Shown: positions 7,777-15,581 of the stretch, one piece after another | Numbering within the stretch: the first letter of the stretch is position 1 | How the letters are laid out: each line of letters opens with the position of its first letter | NCBI GenBank assembly: GCA_030594025.1 | Contig: JAUVFY010000001.1 | Location: forward strand, 1-31,834 | Origin: Deltaproteobacteria bacterium | Lineage (GTDB): Bacteria; Desulfobacterota; GWC2-55-46; JAUVFY01 | Reading direction: 5' to 3' | DNA length: 31,834 nucleotides | Notes under the pieces: generated by a model | Told to the model about the DNA's origin: nothing | Databases searched by the model: none | Seen by the model: only the letters and a program-made list of their open reading frames with translations | Program-made: the position numbers and the translations under genes

Positions 7777-8043
7777 ATGTGTTTTATTTTCAGCCTTTTC
7801 CCGGCTACAGTTTTTGCAATAATAGGGTATTTTGTCCTTTTCTCCTCGAGCAAGGCGGAAGGGGCCATCCGCACGTTAGGCCAGGTCCTTTCGGCATGGA
7901 TCTTAATTATCGCATTGGTCTTCCCGGTCATGGGCGCCTATATAACCATAACCGGTCAATGTCCGATTGAGAAGATGATGGAGGGGATGGACATGCCAAT
8001 GGAAAAGATGATTGAAAAGATGCTGGAAGAGATTGAGAGATAA
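7777..8043 (+). CDS. small two-helix membrane protein with a Met-rich C-terminal tail
   Basis: An 88-residue protein with two hydrophobic helices, about residues 2-24 (CFIFSLFPATVFAIIGYF) and 37-60 (VLSAWILIIALVFPVMGAYI), joined by a short polar loop. After a cysteine in GQCPIEK it ends with a charged tail rich in methionine (MMEGMDMPMEKMIEKM). I do not recognise a family. ATG 7777 is chosen because GGAGGT (7764-7769) is 7 bases upstream; an in-frame GTG inside that site is unlikely. The next gene repeats the tail's MEKM pattern and starts 35 bases later with its own strong ribosome binding site, so the two are probably made together. A metal-binding or trafficking role is inference from composition only. 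Confidence 0.7.
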   Translation: MCFIFSLFPATVFAIIGYFVLFSSSKAEGAIRTLGQVLSAWILIIALVFPVMGAYITITGQCPIEKMMEGMDMPMEKMIEKMLEEIER

Positions 8044-8078
8044 TTTAATACACGAACCTTCTCGAGGAGGAAAATACC

Positions 8079-8423
8079 ATGGAATCGATGAAAGAGATGA
8101 TGGAAAAGATGATGGGCGAGGCGGGGAAAGAGGGTATGCCCGGGATGATGGAGAAGATGATGAAAGAGTGTTGTGCCGGGATGACAGCGGAAGACAAGAA
8201 GCGGATGATGGAAGAAATGATGCCCAAAATGATGGAAGGGTGCGATATGATGGAGATGATGCCCAGGTGTATAGGCATGGCGGTTTCAAAGGTCCCCAAG
8301 GAAAAGAGGCTTGATTTCGTATCGAAGATGGTTACTACACTTATGGAAAAGGGTTGCACGGGGATGTCAGAGGAAGAGAAAAAGGATTTCACTGCAAAGG
8401 TGGCTGAAAAGGTTAAGCCCTGA
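8079..8423 (+). CDS. extremely methionine-rich small protein, candidate metal-binding protein
   Basis: A 114-residue soluble protein with no signal peptide. By my count 26 residues are Met and 5 are Cys (one CC pair at residues 31-32 and three single). MM pairs recur through residues 7-63 in MEKMM, GMMEKMMKE, RMMEEMMPKMM and CDMMEMMPRC, separated by Glu, Lys and Gly. The last 45 residues (VSKVPKEKRLDFVSKM..., TGMSEEEKKDF) look like ordinary amphipathic helices. It has AGGAGG 8 bases before the ATG at 8079. Clustered Met and Cys thioether/thiol ligands are typical of proteins that bind Cu(I) or Ag(I), so a cytoplasmic soft-metal chelator is plausible, but helix packing alone could also explain the periodic Met pairs. 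No family is recognised. Confidence 0.7.
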   Translation: MESMKEMMEKMMGEAGKEGMPGMMEKMMKECCAGMTAEDKKRMMEEMMPKMMEGCDMMEMMPRCIGMAVSKVPKEKRLDFVSKMVTTLMEKGCTGMSEEEKKDFTAKVAEKVKP

Positions 8424-8473
8424 GGGTAAAGAGGGAAGAGAGAGTTTTTAAGATAAATTTCAACCCCTTATAT

Positions 8474-8496
8474 GCAGCTACCCCATGGGGTGCTGC
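8474..8496. repeat. inverted repeat between convergent genes
   Basis: GCAGC-T-ACCCC, two central bases AT, then GGGGT-GCTGC: ten paired bases with a single unpaired T on the left arm. It sits between the convergent Met-rich and exported-protein genes. There is no T-run on either side, so it is not a classical terminator, though it could stall polymerase or stabilise the 3' end of either transcript. Confidence 0.6.
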
Positions 8497-8562
8497 CTTA
8501 CTGCCACGCGATATTCATTCATAACGCCTGGCCCTTCGGGTTTTCGTCGGCAACCAGACGGC

Positions 8563-8910
8563 TCACTCCACGACAAAGCTTGTCTCAGCCTGCGGCCCTA
8601 AGTAGGCGTGGTCTTTGTCCGCAAGCTTAAGCATCACGGTGTGGGGACCTTTTTTAAGGTTTGTGAGTTTGTATTTGCTTTTCTTCATTACCGGACCAAC
8701 GTGCTCTCCATCGAGAAAGAGGTGGAGATGGTTCCCCCTTGATACCTTTACCAGCTCAAACTCGACGGTGTAGCTCGTACCCTGTATGACCTCGCCCTCT
8801 TCCGGCTTTACGATTGTTACCTTACCCATCCCCGCCTGGCTTGTGGCAACGAGAAGAAAAAGTGCCAGGGGGATGGCGATTATCGCGGCTATCAATAACT
8901 TTCTTTTCAT
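8563..8910 (-). CDS. small exported Ig-like/beta-sandwich protein
   Basis: About 115 residues with a clear signal peptide: MKRKLL, then a hydrophobic core to LVATSQA, cleavage probably after SQA. The mature part reads as a small beta-sandwich: KVTIVKPEEGEVIQG, YTVEFELVKVSRGNHLHLFLDG, then a GPHTVMLKLADKDHAYLGP segment. The HLHLFLDG and GPHTV...DH pattern is found in small periplasmic proteins of the DUF4399 type; its ligand is unknown to me, although the histidines could bind metal. The start is uncertain: ATG at 8922 has its AAAGG directly adjacent with no spacing, so the ATG at 8910, about 11 bases from that AAAGG, is preferred. The gene has its own promoter upstream and faces the Met-rich pair convergently. 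Confidence 0.75.
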   Translation of the reverse strand: MKRKLLIAAIIAIPLALFLLVATSQAGMGKVTIVKPEEGEVIQGTSYTVEFELVKVSRGNHLHLFLDGEHVGPVMKKSKYKLTNLKKGPHTVMLKLADKDHAYLGPQAETSFVVE

Positions 8911-8946
8911 CTCTTTCACCATCCTTTGAATTCACCCTCTAATTAA

Positions 8947-8975
8947 ATCTTAGGCTCGAATTTTCCTTTTGTCAA
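8947..8975 (-). promoter_or_regulatory. sigma70 promoter for the small exported protein
   Basis: Read on the minus strand: TTGACA (8975-8970), a 17-base spacer, TAAGAT (8952-8947). It lies about 37 bases before the preferred start codon. The -35 box is embedded in the inverted repeat at 8973-9000. Confidence 0.7.
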
Positions 8976-9000
8976 GGAAGAAACCCTGTAATCTTCCTTG
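8973..9000. promoter_or_regulatory. perfect 9-bp inverted repeat overlapping a -35 box, candidate operator
   Basis: CAAGGAAGA (8973-8981) and TCTTCCTTG (8992-9000) are exact reverse complements separated by 10 bases. The left arm shares bases 8973-8975 with the -35 of the minus-strand promoter. With no T-run on either side it is more likely a protein-binding site than a terminator, though it could also form a hairpin at the 3' end of the ABC transporter transcript. Confidence 0.55.
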
Positions 9001-9073
9001 CTGTAAATCCTTAATTTATATAGCTTTTTAGCGTTAAAACAGGCTTTGAAGGGAACCCTCTTTGGCGCACCTT

Positions 9074-10924
9074 TCAGGATGCCGCCTGCTCAATCCTGGG
9101 CACGGCCTTTAGGAGGGTCTTTGTGTAGGGGTCTTTCGGGTGGGCGAATATCGCTTCGGCGGTTTCGTGCTCAAGGATCTTGCCGTCGAGCATTACGGCC
9201 ACCTCGTCGGCTATGTATTCCACGACGCTTATGTCGTGGGTTATGAAAAGGAGCGAAATGCCGAAGTCCCTCTGGATGTATTTTAATAGGTTAAGAATCT
9301 GGGCCTGCACAGATACGTCGAGGGCGCTCGTGGGCTCGTCGCAGACGATAAACTCGGGGTCCACGGCCAGAACCCGTGCTATGCCTATCCTCTGGCGCTG
9401 CCCGCCCGAGAACTCGTGGGGATAGCGGTGCCTCATCTCGGGCGTTAAACCGACCCTTTCGAGGGTCTCTTCGATCTTCCTTATCCTTTCGGCCCTGGTC
9501 ATCCTGGGCTTCAGGCTCTTCAGCCCCTCTTCTATTATCTGCCCGACCATCATCCTCGGGTTCAAGGACGAAAAAGGGTCCTGGAAGACTATCTGCATCT
9601 CTGAGCGGTACTTCTTGAGCTCCCTGTCCGTAAGCCCGGTTATGTCCGTGCCGTGGAATACCACGCTCCCTGCGGTGGGCCTTAAAAGCTGTATTATGCC
9701 CTTTCCCGCGGTGGTCTTTCCGCAGCCGGATTCCCCAACGAGGGCCAGCGTTGAGCCCTTCCTTATGGTGATGTCTATCCCGTCCACGGCCTTTACATGT
9801 CCGACGGCCTTTTTTAAGAGGCCCTTCCTTATGGGGTAGTAGCACTTAAGGCCCTTTACCTCGAGCACAACGGGCCTTTCCCCTGGAGGGGTGGCAAGGG
9901 GTTCGGCCTCTTCGGCCTCCCTTTTAAGGGGCTTTGAATGGGGTTTACTCATGAAGTCCGCATCGTAGAGGTGGCATGCGACAAGGTGCCCGGGCTCACG
10001 CTCCGCAAGGGGGGGCCTTATACCAGCGCATCCTTCCATCTCCCTCGGGCATCTACCTGCAAAAGGGCACCCCGCGGGGTATTCCGTCGCCGGCGGCACA
10101 ATGCCGCTTATGGTCTCAAGGGTCATGCCCCTTTTCTCTATACCAGGTATGGAGCGAAGAAGCTGAATCGTATAAGGGTGCATTGGGTTACGGAAGAGCT
10201 TTTTCGTTGAGGCCTGCTCCATTATCTTGCCGCCGTACATTACGGCCACCTCTTCGGCGTTCTGGTATACCACGGCGAGGTTGTGGGTTATGAGCAGTAT
10301 CGACGTGCCCATGGTGTCTCTTAGCTCTTTCATGAGCTTTAGTATCTGGTCCTGTATCGTAACGTCGAGGGCCGTTGTGGGCTCGTCCGCTATGAGGAGG
10401 TCCGGCCTGCAGGAAAGCGCAATCGCGATCATGACCCTCTGCCTCATCCCGCCGGAAAGCCGGTGGGGGTATTCGTAGTAGAGTTCCTCGGGACGCGGAA
10501 GGCCCACCTGTTCGAGCATGTCAATCGCTATTGCCCGAGCCTCCTGGCGGGTCTTCCCCTGGTGAAGCTTCACGGCCTCCACAATCTGGTTTCCTATGGT
10601 GAATACCGGGTTCAAAGAGGTCATGGGCTCCTGGAATATCATCGAAATTTCGGTCCCCCGGATCTTTCGCTTCTCGCGCTCCGGAAGGTCAACGATGTTC
10701 CGGCCCTTAAGAAGTACCTGGCCCCCGGCGATAAAGCCCTGCGGCTCGGGAACTAACTGGATTAATGACAGCGCCGTTACGGATTTGCCGCATCCGGACT
10801 CGCCCACGAGGGCGAAGGTAGAGCCCCTTTGTATCTTGAAAGAGACCCCGTCAACGGCCTTTCCCACCCCCTGGGGGCTCCTGAAGTATGTCTTAAGGTC
10901 CTTTACTTCGATTACCGGTTCCAT
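9074..10924 (-). CDS. yejF: oligopeptide ABC transporter, fused double ATPase (YejF/DppD-DppF-like)
   Basis: A 616-residue protein with two complete ABC domains that power peptide import. Domain 1 has Walker A GESGCGKSVT (41-50), signature LSGGMRQR (156-163) and Walker B LLIADEP (176-182). It is followed by the oligopeptide-transporter C-terminal extension with cysteines at 286, 292, 299 and 317, the iron-sulfur-type four-Cys set of the DppD family. Domain 2 has GESGCGKTT (397-405), FSGGQRQR (505-512) and FIVCDEP (525-531). Fusion of the two ATPases is the YejF arrangement. It is the last gene of a minus-strand operon, starting 7 bases after the permease gene. The charged linker at about 328-350 joins the halves. 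Substrate is probably di- to oligopeptides; microcin-C-like uptake is known for Yej but not shown here. Confidence 0.93.
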   Translation of the reverse strand: MEPVIEVKDLKTYFRSPQGVGKAVDGVSFKIQRGSTFALVGESGCGKSVTALSLIQLVPEPQGFIAGGQVLLKGRNIVDLPEREKRKIRGTEISMIFQEPMTSLNPVFTIGNQIVEAVKLHQGKTRQEARAIAIDMLEQVGLPRPEELYYEYPHRLSGGMRQRVMIAIALSCRPDLLIADEPTTALDVTIQDQILKLMKELRDTMGTSILLITHNLAVVYQNAEEVAVMYGGKIMEQASTKKLFRNPMHPYTIQLLRSIPGIEKRGMTLETISGIVPPATEYPAGCPFAGRCPREMEGCAGIRPPLAEREPGHLVACHLYDADFMSKPHSKPLKREAEEAEPLATPPGERPVVLEVKGLKCYYPIRKGLLKKAVGHVKAVDGIDITIRKGSTLALVGESGCGKTTAGKGIIQLLRPTAGSVVFHGTDITGLTDRELKKYRSEMQIVFQDPFSSLNPRMMVGQIIEEGLKSLKPRMTRAERIRKIEETLERVGLTPEMRHRYPHEFSGGQRQRIGIARVLAVDPEFIVCDEPTSALDVSVQAQILNLLKYIQRDFGISLLFITHDISVVEYIADEVAVMLDGKILEHETAEAIFAHPKDPYTKTLLKAVPRIEQAAS

Positions 10925-10931
10925 ACGCTAC

Positions 10932-12104
10932 CTACCTGACCCTGAGCCTCGGCTCGAGCGCGTCCCTTACGGCGTCTCCGAATATATTTGCCGGGAGGAC
11001 GAGCCCGAACATGAACACGAAGGCCCCGATAAGGCTCCACCATACGACCGGCTCCCTGGAGAGCTCGAGCCGGGCAGTATTTATCATGTTCCCCCAGCTT
11101 CCCATCTCCGGGCCCACTCCTATACCTATGTAGCTCAAGATCGCCTCGGCGAGCACGAGCCCCGAGAACTGCAGTACCATGGTTATAAGAACGAGGTGCA
11201 TCACGTTGGGCACGATATGCCGGTATATTATCTTCATCTTCGCCACACCGAAGGCCTTTGCGGCCTGGACGTATTCAAGCTCCCTCAGCTTCAGCGTCTC
11301 ACCCCGAATTATCCTGCAGAGGTCTGTCCACGAGGTTATGCCCATTATGATGCAGAGCCAGAAGAGCCTGTCGTTGGGGACGAAAAACCCCTGGTACAGG
11401 TCCCTGTCCCTTACAAGCCCCCCCTGGTAGCCCTCGGCGCCGAAAATCAGCATGAAGGCCACGATAAGGAGCACCGCGGGTATGGAGGCAAGGGTCGTGT
11501 ATATGTACTGGATTATATCGTCTATACGCCCGCCGAAGAACCCGGCCATGACGCCGAAGAATATGGCGAAAGGGATTATTATGACCGTTGTGCCTGTGCC
11601 GATCACCACGCCCGTACGTACACCCTTTATGGCGGAAAAAAGAACATCGCTTCCAACCTTGTCTGTACCCAGAAGGTGCTTGCCGGGGTATTCGAGAGGC
11701 TGGTAATCCCTTACCATGGTGCCGTCGGGTAGCTCCATGGACTCCTTAACGTATAGACGGGAGGCCAGGGGCGCGGAGAAGGTCTTCTCTGTATTGGCCC
11801 TCATGTTCCACAGGAGCCTGTCCAGGAGGCTCAGGGCCTGGGGGCTGTATATTTTTTTACCGTCTGCGGCCCTGACCACCGTGCCGGTATCCGTACGGAG
11901 GGGGTCTCTGAAGCGTATGGAGTCCAGAACGGCCACAGAACCGTAGAGTACGAGTATGGACATGCAGACCATGGCGAGCCTGTTCTTTCTTATCTGGAGC
12001 CAGGCGTTTCTCGTGTAGCCCTCTTTTCTCCCGGCGAAGATGAAATATACAACTATCCCAACCACGAAGAATATTATGAGGTCTGTCGCTAATATTACGG
12101 GCAT
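10932..12104 (-). CDS. yejE: oligopeptide ABC transporter permease (YejE/OppC-like)
   Basis: A 390-residue inner-membrane permease. An N-terminal helix (IIFFVVGIVVYFIFAG) precedes the OppC_N segment NAWLQIRKNRLAMVCMSIL. A long periplasmic stretch follows (about residues 65-155, including LLWNMRANTEKTF and HLLGTDKVGSDVL). The final binding-protein-dependent transport domain has about five helices. The cytoplasmic coupling (EAA-like) loop is visible as YVQAAKAFGVAKMKIIYRHI. It pairs with the YejB-like permease 5 bases upstream. The extended loop is longer than in standard OppC (about 300 residues) and matches the longer YejE type. Its spacing with both neighbours implies a single transcript. 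Confidence 0.9.
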   Translation of the reverse strand: MPVILATDLIIFFVVGIVVYFIFAGRKEGYTRNAWLQIRKNRLAMVCMSILVLYGSVAVLDSIRFRDPLRTDTGTVVRAADGKKIYSPQALSLLDRLLWNMRANTEKTFSAPLASRLYVKESMELPDGTMVRDYQPLEYPGKHLLGTDKVGSDVLFSAIKGVRTGVVIGTGTTVIIIPFAIFFGVMAGFFGGRIDDIIQYIYTTLASIPAVLLIVAFMLIFGAEGYQGGLVRDRDLYQGFFVPNDRLFWLCIIMGITSWTDLCRIIRGETLKLRELEYVQAAKAFGVAKMKIIYRHIVPNVMHLVLITMVLQFSGLVLAEAILSYIGIGVGPEMGSWGNMINTARLELSREPVVWWSLIGAFVFMFGLVLPANIFGDAVRDALEPRLRVR

Positions 12105-12109
12105 GGCAA

Positions 12110-13090
12110 TTACTCCAGCCTTATCCTCGGGTCCACAAGGGTATAGCTTATGTCTGTGAGTATCAACCCCACTATATAGAGTATCGAGCCCAGGTAGACC
12201 ATGCTCCTTACTATGGCGAAGTCCTGGGCCTGTATGGCCTCGATGGTAAAGCTTCCCAGCCCGGGCACGGCGAAGAAGTTCTCCATCAGGAGGCTCCCGT
12301 AGAAAAGAAACGGGATAGAGACGACCACGCTCGTAAGAATCGGTATCATCGCGTTCTTTAGCCCATGCTTGAAAAGGACCTTCGTCTCCGAGAGCCCCTT
12401 TGCCCTTGCTGTCCTTATGTAGTCCTTTCCTATCTCTTCGAGGAAGACGGTCCTGTAGAACCTCACGCCGCTACCCACGGCGGTTATTATCCCTATTACC
12501 ACCGGGAGCACTACGAACTTTGCGGCGTGAACTCCCACATCGTAGCCGGAGATGGGGAAGAGCTTGAGGACCCTGCCGAAGACGTACTGGCCGCCTATTA
12601 TGTAGAAAAGGGTGGAAACGGACATCATTACGACGCAGAGGATGACCCCCCAGAGGTCAAGATATGTGCCCCTGAAAAAAGCTACCAGCATGGCAAACGT
12701 GAGGTTCACGAATATCCCTATCAAGAAAATGGGCAGCGCAATGGCAAGGCTCGGCCACATCCGCTTTCGGATTTCGTTGTTTATGTCGGCATTTTTCCTG
12801 TCGGACCTTCCGAAATCGAGCCAGAGTAGCGGTGCGGACCTCTGGAAAAATATCGTCTGGGTTACAACCGAAAGGCCCTCTTCCTCGGTGTTTAAAAGAA
12901 GCGGGAGGTTGTAGCCGTGGTCCCTCTTCCAGTTCTCTATGGCCTCGGGGGTTATGTTCTTTTCACCGATTATCTGCCGGGCCATGTCGTCGGGGGTGTT
13001 GACGTAGAAGAAAAGAAGCGCCGTAAGGATGTTCACCCCGAGGATTATGGGTATGGCGTAAAGGACGCGGCGTATGATGTAGGTGAGCAT
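12110..13090 (-). CDS. yejB: oligopeptide ABC transporter permease (YejB/OppB-like)
   Basis: A 326-residue permease with the typical OppB beginning TYIIRRVLYAIPIILGVNILTA (in two parts: IIRRVLYAIPII, GVNILTALLFF), a periplasmic loop to about residue 110, then five helices. The ABC-coupling loop reads YIRTARAKGLSETKVLFKHG, followed by LKNAMIPILT, and the C-terminus has the family's DPRIRLE ending. It lies 43 bases after the binding-protein gene and 5 bases before the second permease. With YejE it forms the transmembrane channel. The periplasmic loop contains FFQRSAPLLWLDFGRSD, where canonical OppB has a similar DLG segment. Identification is secure at the family level. Confidence 0.92.
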   Translation of the reverse strand: MLTYIIRRVLYAIPIILGVNILTALLFFYVNTPDDMARQIIGEKNITPEAIENWKRDHGYNLPLLLNTEEEGLSVVTQTIFFQRSAPLLWLDFGRSDRKNADINNEIRKRMWPSLAIALPIFLIGIFVNLTFAMLVAFFRGTYLDLWGVILCVVMMSVSTLFYIIGGQYVFGRVLKLFPISGYDVGVHAAKFVVLPVVIGIITAVGSGVRFYRTVFLEEIGKDYIRTARAKGLSETKVLFKHGLKNAMIPILTSVVVSIPFLFYGSLLMENFFAVPGLGSFTIEAIQAQDFAIVRSMVYLGSILYIVGLILTDISYTLVDPRIRLE

Positions 13091-13133
13091 TGTTTAACCT
13101 TTAGCCTTGCTGTTGCCTGCTTTCGTGAGATGA

Positions 13134-15392
13134 TTATTTTCTCCCGCCCCTGAACCTTCTAATTACAGTGTATATGGTGGGAATTGAGCCAGCTATGAAG
13201 ATTATCCCTATTATGACAAGGGGCCTGAAGTTGGGCCTGTTCCAGACGTAACGGCGGTCCTTCCTCGTACCCGAGTCGATATCTATGTACTTCATCGTGT
13301 TGTTGGCCATCGCGTTGGACTTCAAATTCCCCACCCAGCCGTGCGAAAGCACGAAGGCCACGGGGTGGTAGCCCCAGACCCAGGGGGCGTCCTTCTGTAG
13401 TATACGGGTCATCTCCCTTATGATGGCCATCCTCTCGAGCGTGTTGTCCATGTTCTCCATCTTTCTGAAGAGCCTGTCGAATTCCCCGTTCTCGTAGTTC
13501 ACCGCGTTCTCACCCTGGTGATTGACCTTACCGTTGGGCCCGTAAAGGAGGAAAAAAAAGTTCTCCGGGTCAGGGTAGTCGGCGTTCCATCCCCAGAAAA
13601 AGAACTGGAAGTTTCCCTTGAACATCTTGTCCTGGAACCTGTTGTAATCGGTCGTCCTGTTTTCGAGCTGGATGCCCATGAGCTTAAAACGCTTCCTGAA
13701 CCAGTTTATCATGGGGCTGTTCTCCGGTCCCGTCCAGGCGTTGTCGAAGGTTATGACAAGGGGTTTTCCTTCCCTGTCCCTGCCGCCGGGGTAGCCGGCC
13801 TCCTCAAGGAGCCTTTTCGCCTCTTCGATGGATTTCCTGACGGGCCTACCCCTGGTTTCGTCCCAGTCGTATACATGGGGGTTCAAGCCCGCCTTTTCCA
13901 TCTCGTAGCCGAAGATACCCGGGGGCAGGGGGTTCATGGCCGGGATACCCCTTCCGTTGGCAAATATCTCTATGAACTCCTCGTAGTCGAGGGCGATGGA
14001 GATGGCCTGCCTGAGTTTTTGTTTATCCGTGCCCAGCCCGCCGACGACCGGGTCGAGCATGTTGAAGCCCGTGTAAAAGGTGGAAGGGCGCACCGAGGTT
14101 ATAAGCCTTATGTCCTTTTCCTTTATGAAATCAGTCAGGTCCGCCCTGCCTTCGACTGAGAAGGTCACCGCCTGGTCGAAGCTGTCGGAGGTTATCCCCG
14201 AGTTATCGTAGTAACCCTGGAGGAACTTGTTCCACCTGGGGATATCCTCCTTTTCGAGCTTAAAGATTATCTTCTCTATGAAGGGAAGGAGTTTACCTGC
14301 GTCATCGAGGAGCCCGGCATCTCTGTCAGGGGGATCCCCGCTCTCGGGGTAAGTCTCGGGATGGTAATTTTCGTTCTTTATGAGGACTACTTCCATGTTG
14401 GGGTTATTGGTCTCCATCCTATAAGGCCCGGTCCCCACGGGGAAACGTTCGATCGTTATGTTCTTTTCCTGCATGGGGCCCTGCTTGTAAAAGCGCACGG
14501 CTTCTTCCGGCACCGGAGAGAAAAATGGCATGGCGAGCCAGTAGACGAACTGGGGGTATTTTTTCTTGAGTATCACCCTGAAGGTGTAGTCGTCCACCTT
14601 CTCTACGCCTGGGAGCGGATGTTTCTTGTAGTCGAGTATAATGGGGTTCTTTCTTTCGTCAATGGCCTGGCTGTAGGCTGCGCCAGCCTTTTCCTTCCTG
14701 GCTTTCCTTATCTCCTCGAGGTCCCTTTTCAGGGCTTCGGAAAACTCCTCAAGGCCCAGGATGTATTTTTCGAGTATGGGCAGTATGGGGCAGTGGAGCT
14801 GGGGGTCCGCGAGGCGCATTATCTGGTAGATGTAATCATCGGAAACGAGCTCCCGCGTGCCGGTCACGGGAAAGTCCTTAATCTCCCAGATCCCTTTTAT
14901 ATCCGTTTCCGTAATACCAATATAAAGCGGCTCGCCGTCGGGCCCTCTGGCAAAGGCCGGGTGCTCCTGGTACATGATACCCTTTTTAATCCTTATCTCG
15001 TATACGGCGCGGTGAACCTTGTCAGGGGAGACGTCCTGGGGGAGTCTATCGCCGGAGATGTCATAGTAAGCGACTTCGGGGACCGAGTCCGTGGTGAGGG
15101 GCACGAGCGTGTAGGGACGCTTCAGGTAGTGATACTGCACCGGAGGCTCTAAGATCTGGCCTATCAAGGCATACTGGTCCGAGCTGTAAGAGCGGGCAGG
15201 GTCGAGGGTCTTGGGCTCCTCGGTGAAGGTTGTATAGAAGAAGTTCTTTCCCCTCTCTTCCGAACGGTAGGGGTTGTTGGGCGTGCATCCGCCGGAGAGT
15301 AAAAAGAAGGTACAGACAAGAGCCGAAATTAAATATAAGCGTTTATTTAAAACTAATCCCGGCAAATTATATCCTGAACTTATAGAAAACAT
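13134..15392 (-). CDS. yejA: extracellular peptide-binding protein (SBP family 5) with lipobox-like N-terminus and C-terminal membrane anchor
   Basis: A 752-residue solute-binding protein of the oligopeptide family, first gene of the Yej-like operon. An N-terminal signal segment (RLYLISALVCTFFLLSGGC) ends at a cysteine that could be lipidated, although Ser rather than Leu/Val occupies the -3 position. The SBP_bac_5 domain opens with EPKTLDPARSYSSDQY and contains FPVGTGPYRM, STFYTGFNM and KLRQAISIALDY. Near the C-terminus an unusual hydrophobic helix (LVIIGIIFIAGSIPTIYTVI, about residues 722-741) is followed by basic RRFRGGRK, a probable inner-membrane anchor with cytoplasmic tail. The protein is longer than YejA (about 600). 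The start at 15392 is uncertain because no strong Shine-Dalgarno is present. Confidence 0.88.
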   Translation of the reverse strand: MFSISSGYNLPGLVLNKRLYLISALVCTFFLLSGGCTPNNPYRSEERGKNFFYTTFTEEPKTLDPARSYSSDQYALIGQILEPPVQYHYLKRPYTLVPLTTDSVPEVAYYDISGDRLPQDVSPDKVHRAVYEIRIKKGIMYQEHPAFARGPDGEPLYIGITETDIKGIWEIKDFPVTGTRELVSDDYIYQIMRLADPQLHCPILPILEKYILGLEEFSEALKRDLEEIRKARKEKAGAAYSQAIDERKNPIILDYKKHPLPGVEKVDDYTFRVILKKKYPQFVYWLAMPFFSPVPEEAVRFYKQGPMQEKNITIERFPVGTGPYRMETNNPNMEVVLIKNENYHPETYPESGDPPDRDAGLLDDAGKLLPFIEKIIFKLEKEDIPRWNKFLQGYYDNSGITSDSFDQAVTFSVEGRADLTDFIKEKDIRLITSVRPSTFYTGFNMLDPVVGGLGTDKQKLRQAISIALDYEEFIEIFANGRGIPAMNPLPPGIFGYEMEKAGLNPHVYDWDETRGRPVRKSIEEAKRLLEEAGYPGGRDREGKPLVITFDNAWTGPENSPMINWFRKRFKLMGIQLENRTTDYNRFQDKMFKGNFQFFFWGWNADYPDPENFFFLLYGPNGKVNHQGENAVNYENGEFDRLFRKMENMDNTLERMAIIREMTRILQKDAPWVWGYHPVAFVLSHGWVGNLKSNAMANNTMKYIDIDSGTRKDRRYVWNRPNFRPLVIIGIIFIAGSIPTIYTVIRRFRGGRK

Positions 15393-15413
15393 TATGAATT
15401 TCGCCTATTTATA

Positions 15414-15443
15414 AAAATAGCACAGTAGCTGTATACCGGTCAA
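15414..15443 (-). promoter_or_regulatory. candidate promoter for the Yej-like operon
   Basis: On the minus strand: TTGACC (15443-15438), an 18-base spacer, TATTTT (15419-15414). It sits about 20 bases before the proposed start at 15392, leaving a short leader. Its -35 overlaps the left closing arm of the structured segment annotated at 15437-15557. Confidence 0.45.
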
Positions 15444-15557
15444 GTTTTATGGGGTGCCGACAAAGGGCTGGAAGGCTCACCCGGCCCGGTTATCCGGTGC
15501 GAAGGCTGAAACAAAAGGTTTTGAACTTAAAGAATCCGGCAAATCGCCGGGAGACCG
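15437..15557 (+). promoter_or_regulatory. structured intergenic segment with cobalamin-riboswitch-like pieces (tentative)
   Basis: A 121-base segment is closed by complementary ends CGGTC (15437-15441) and GACCG (15553-15557). It contains CCGGTGCGAA (15494-15503), like the core of cobalamin aptamers, and GCCGGGAGACC (15546-15556), which differs at one base from the B12-box start GYCAGGAGACC. Cobalamin genes lie downstream on the same strand. However, the expected second CCGG partner, the CCCGC-ACTGT segment and the end of the B12 box (GCC) are missing, the element is short, and no clear upstream promoter is visible. It may be a degenerate or variant aptamer, or chance. Confidence 0.25.
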
Positions 15558-15581
15558 TTGTTTAAGGACATGGATCAGCCC

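Noticed and set aside
8012..8314. 100-codon + strand frame overlapping the Met-rich gene (DDGRDDE-type protein).
   Set aside because: It is the +1 shadow of the repetitive ATGATGGA sequence; the Met-rich frame has the strong AGGAGG site and correct spacing.
10596..11732. A 378-codon open frame on the + strand across the YejF/YejE-like genes.
   Set aside because: It is antisense to two unmistakable ABC transporter genes and its translation has no domain, a biased composition (Pro, Glu, His, Tyr) and no ribosome site. It is a shadow of codon bias on the minus strand.
13518..15152. Long + strand frames opposite the peptide-binding protein (213 and 263 codons).
   Set aside because: Same reason: antisense to a well-supported SBP family 5 gene, with no recognisable motif or start signal.
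15450..15512. Possible TPP riboswitch (GGGGTGCC followed by GGCTG and ACCC).
   Set aside because: The essential CUGAGA and the second conserved block (ACCUGAUCUGG-like) are missing; the resemblance is limited to short GC-rich pieces.
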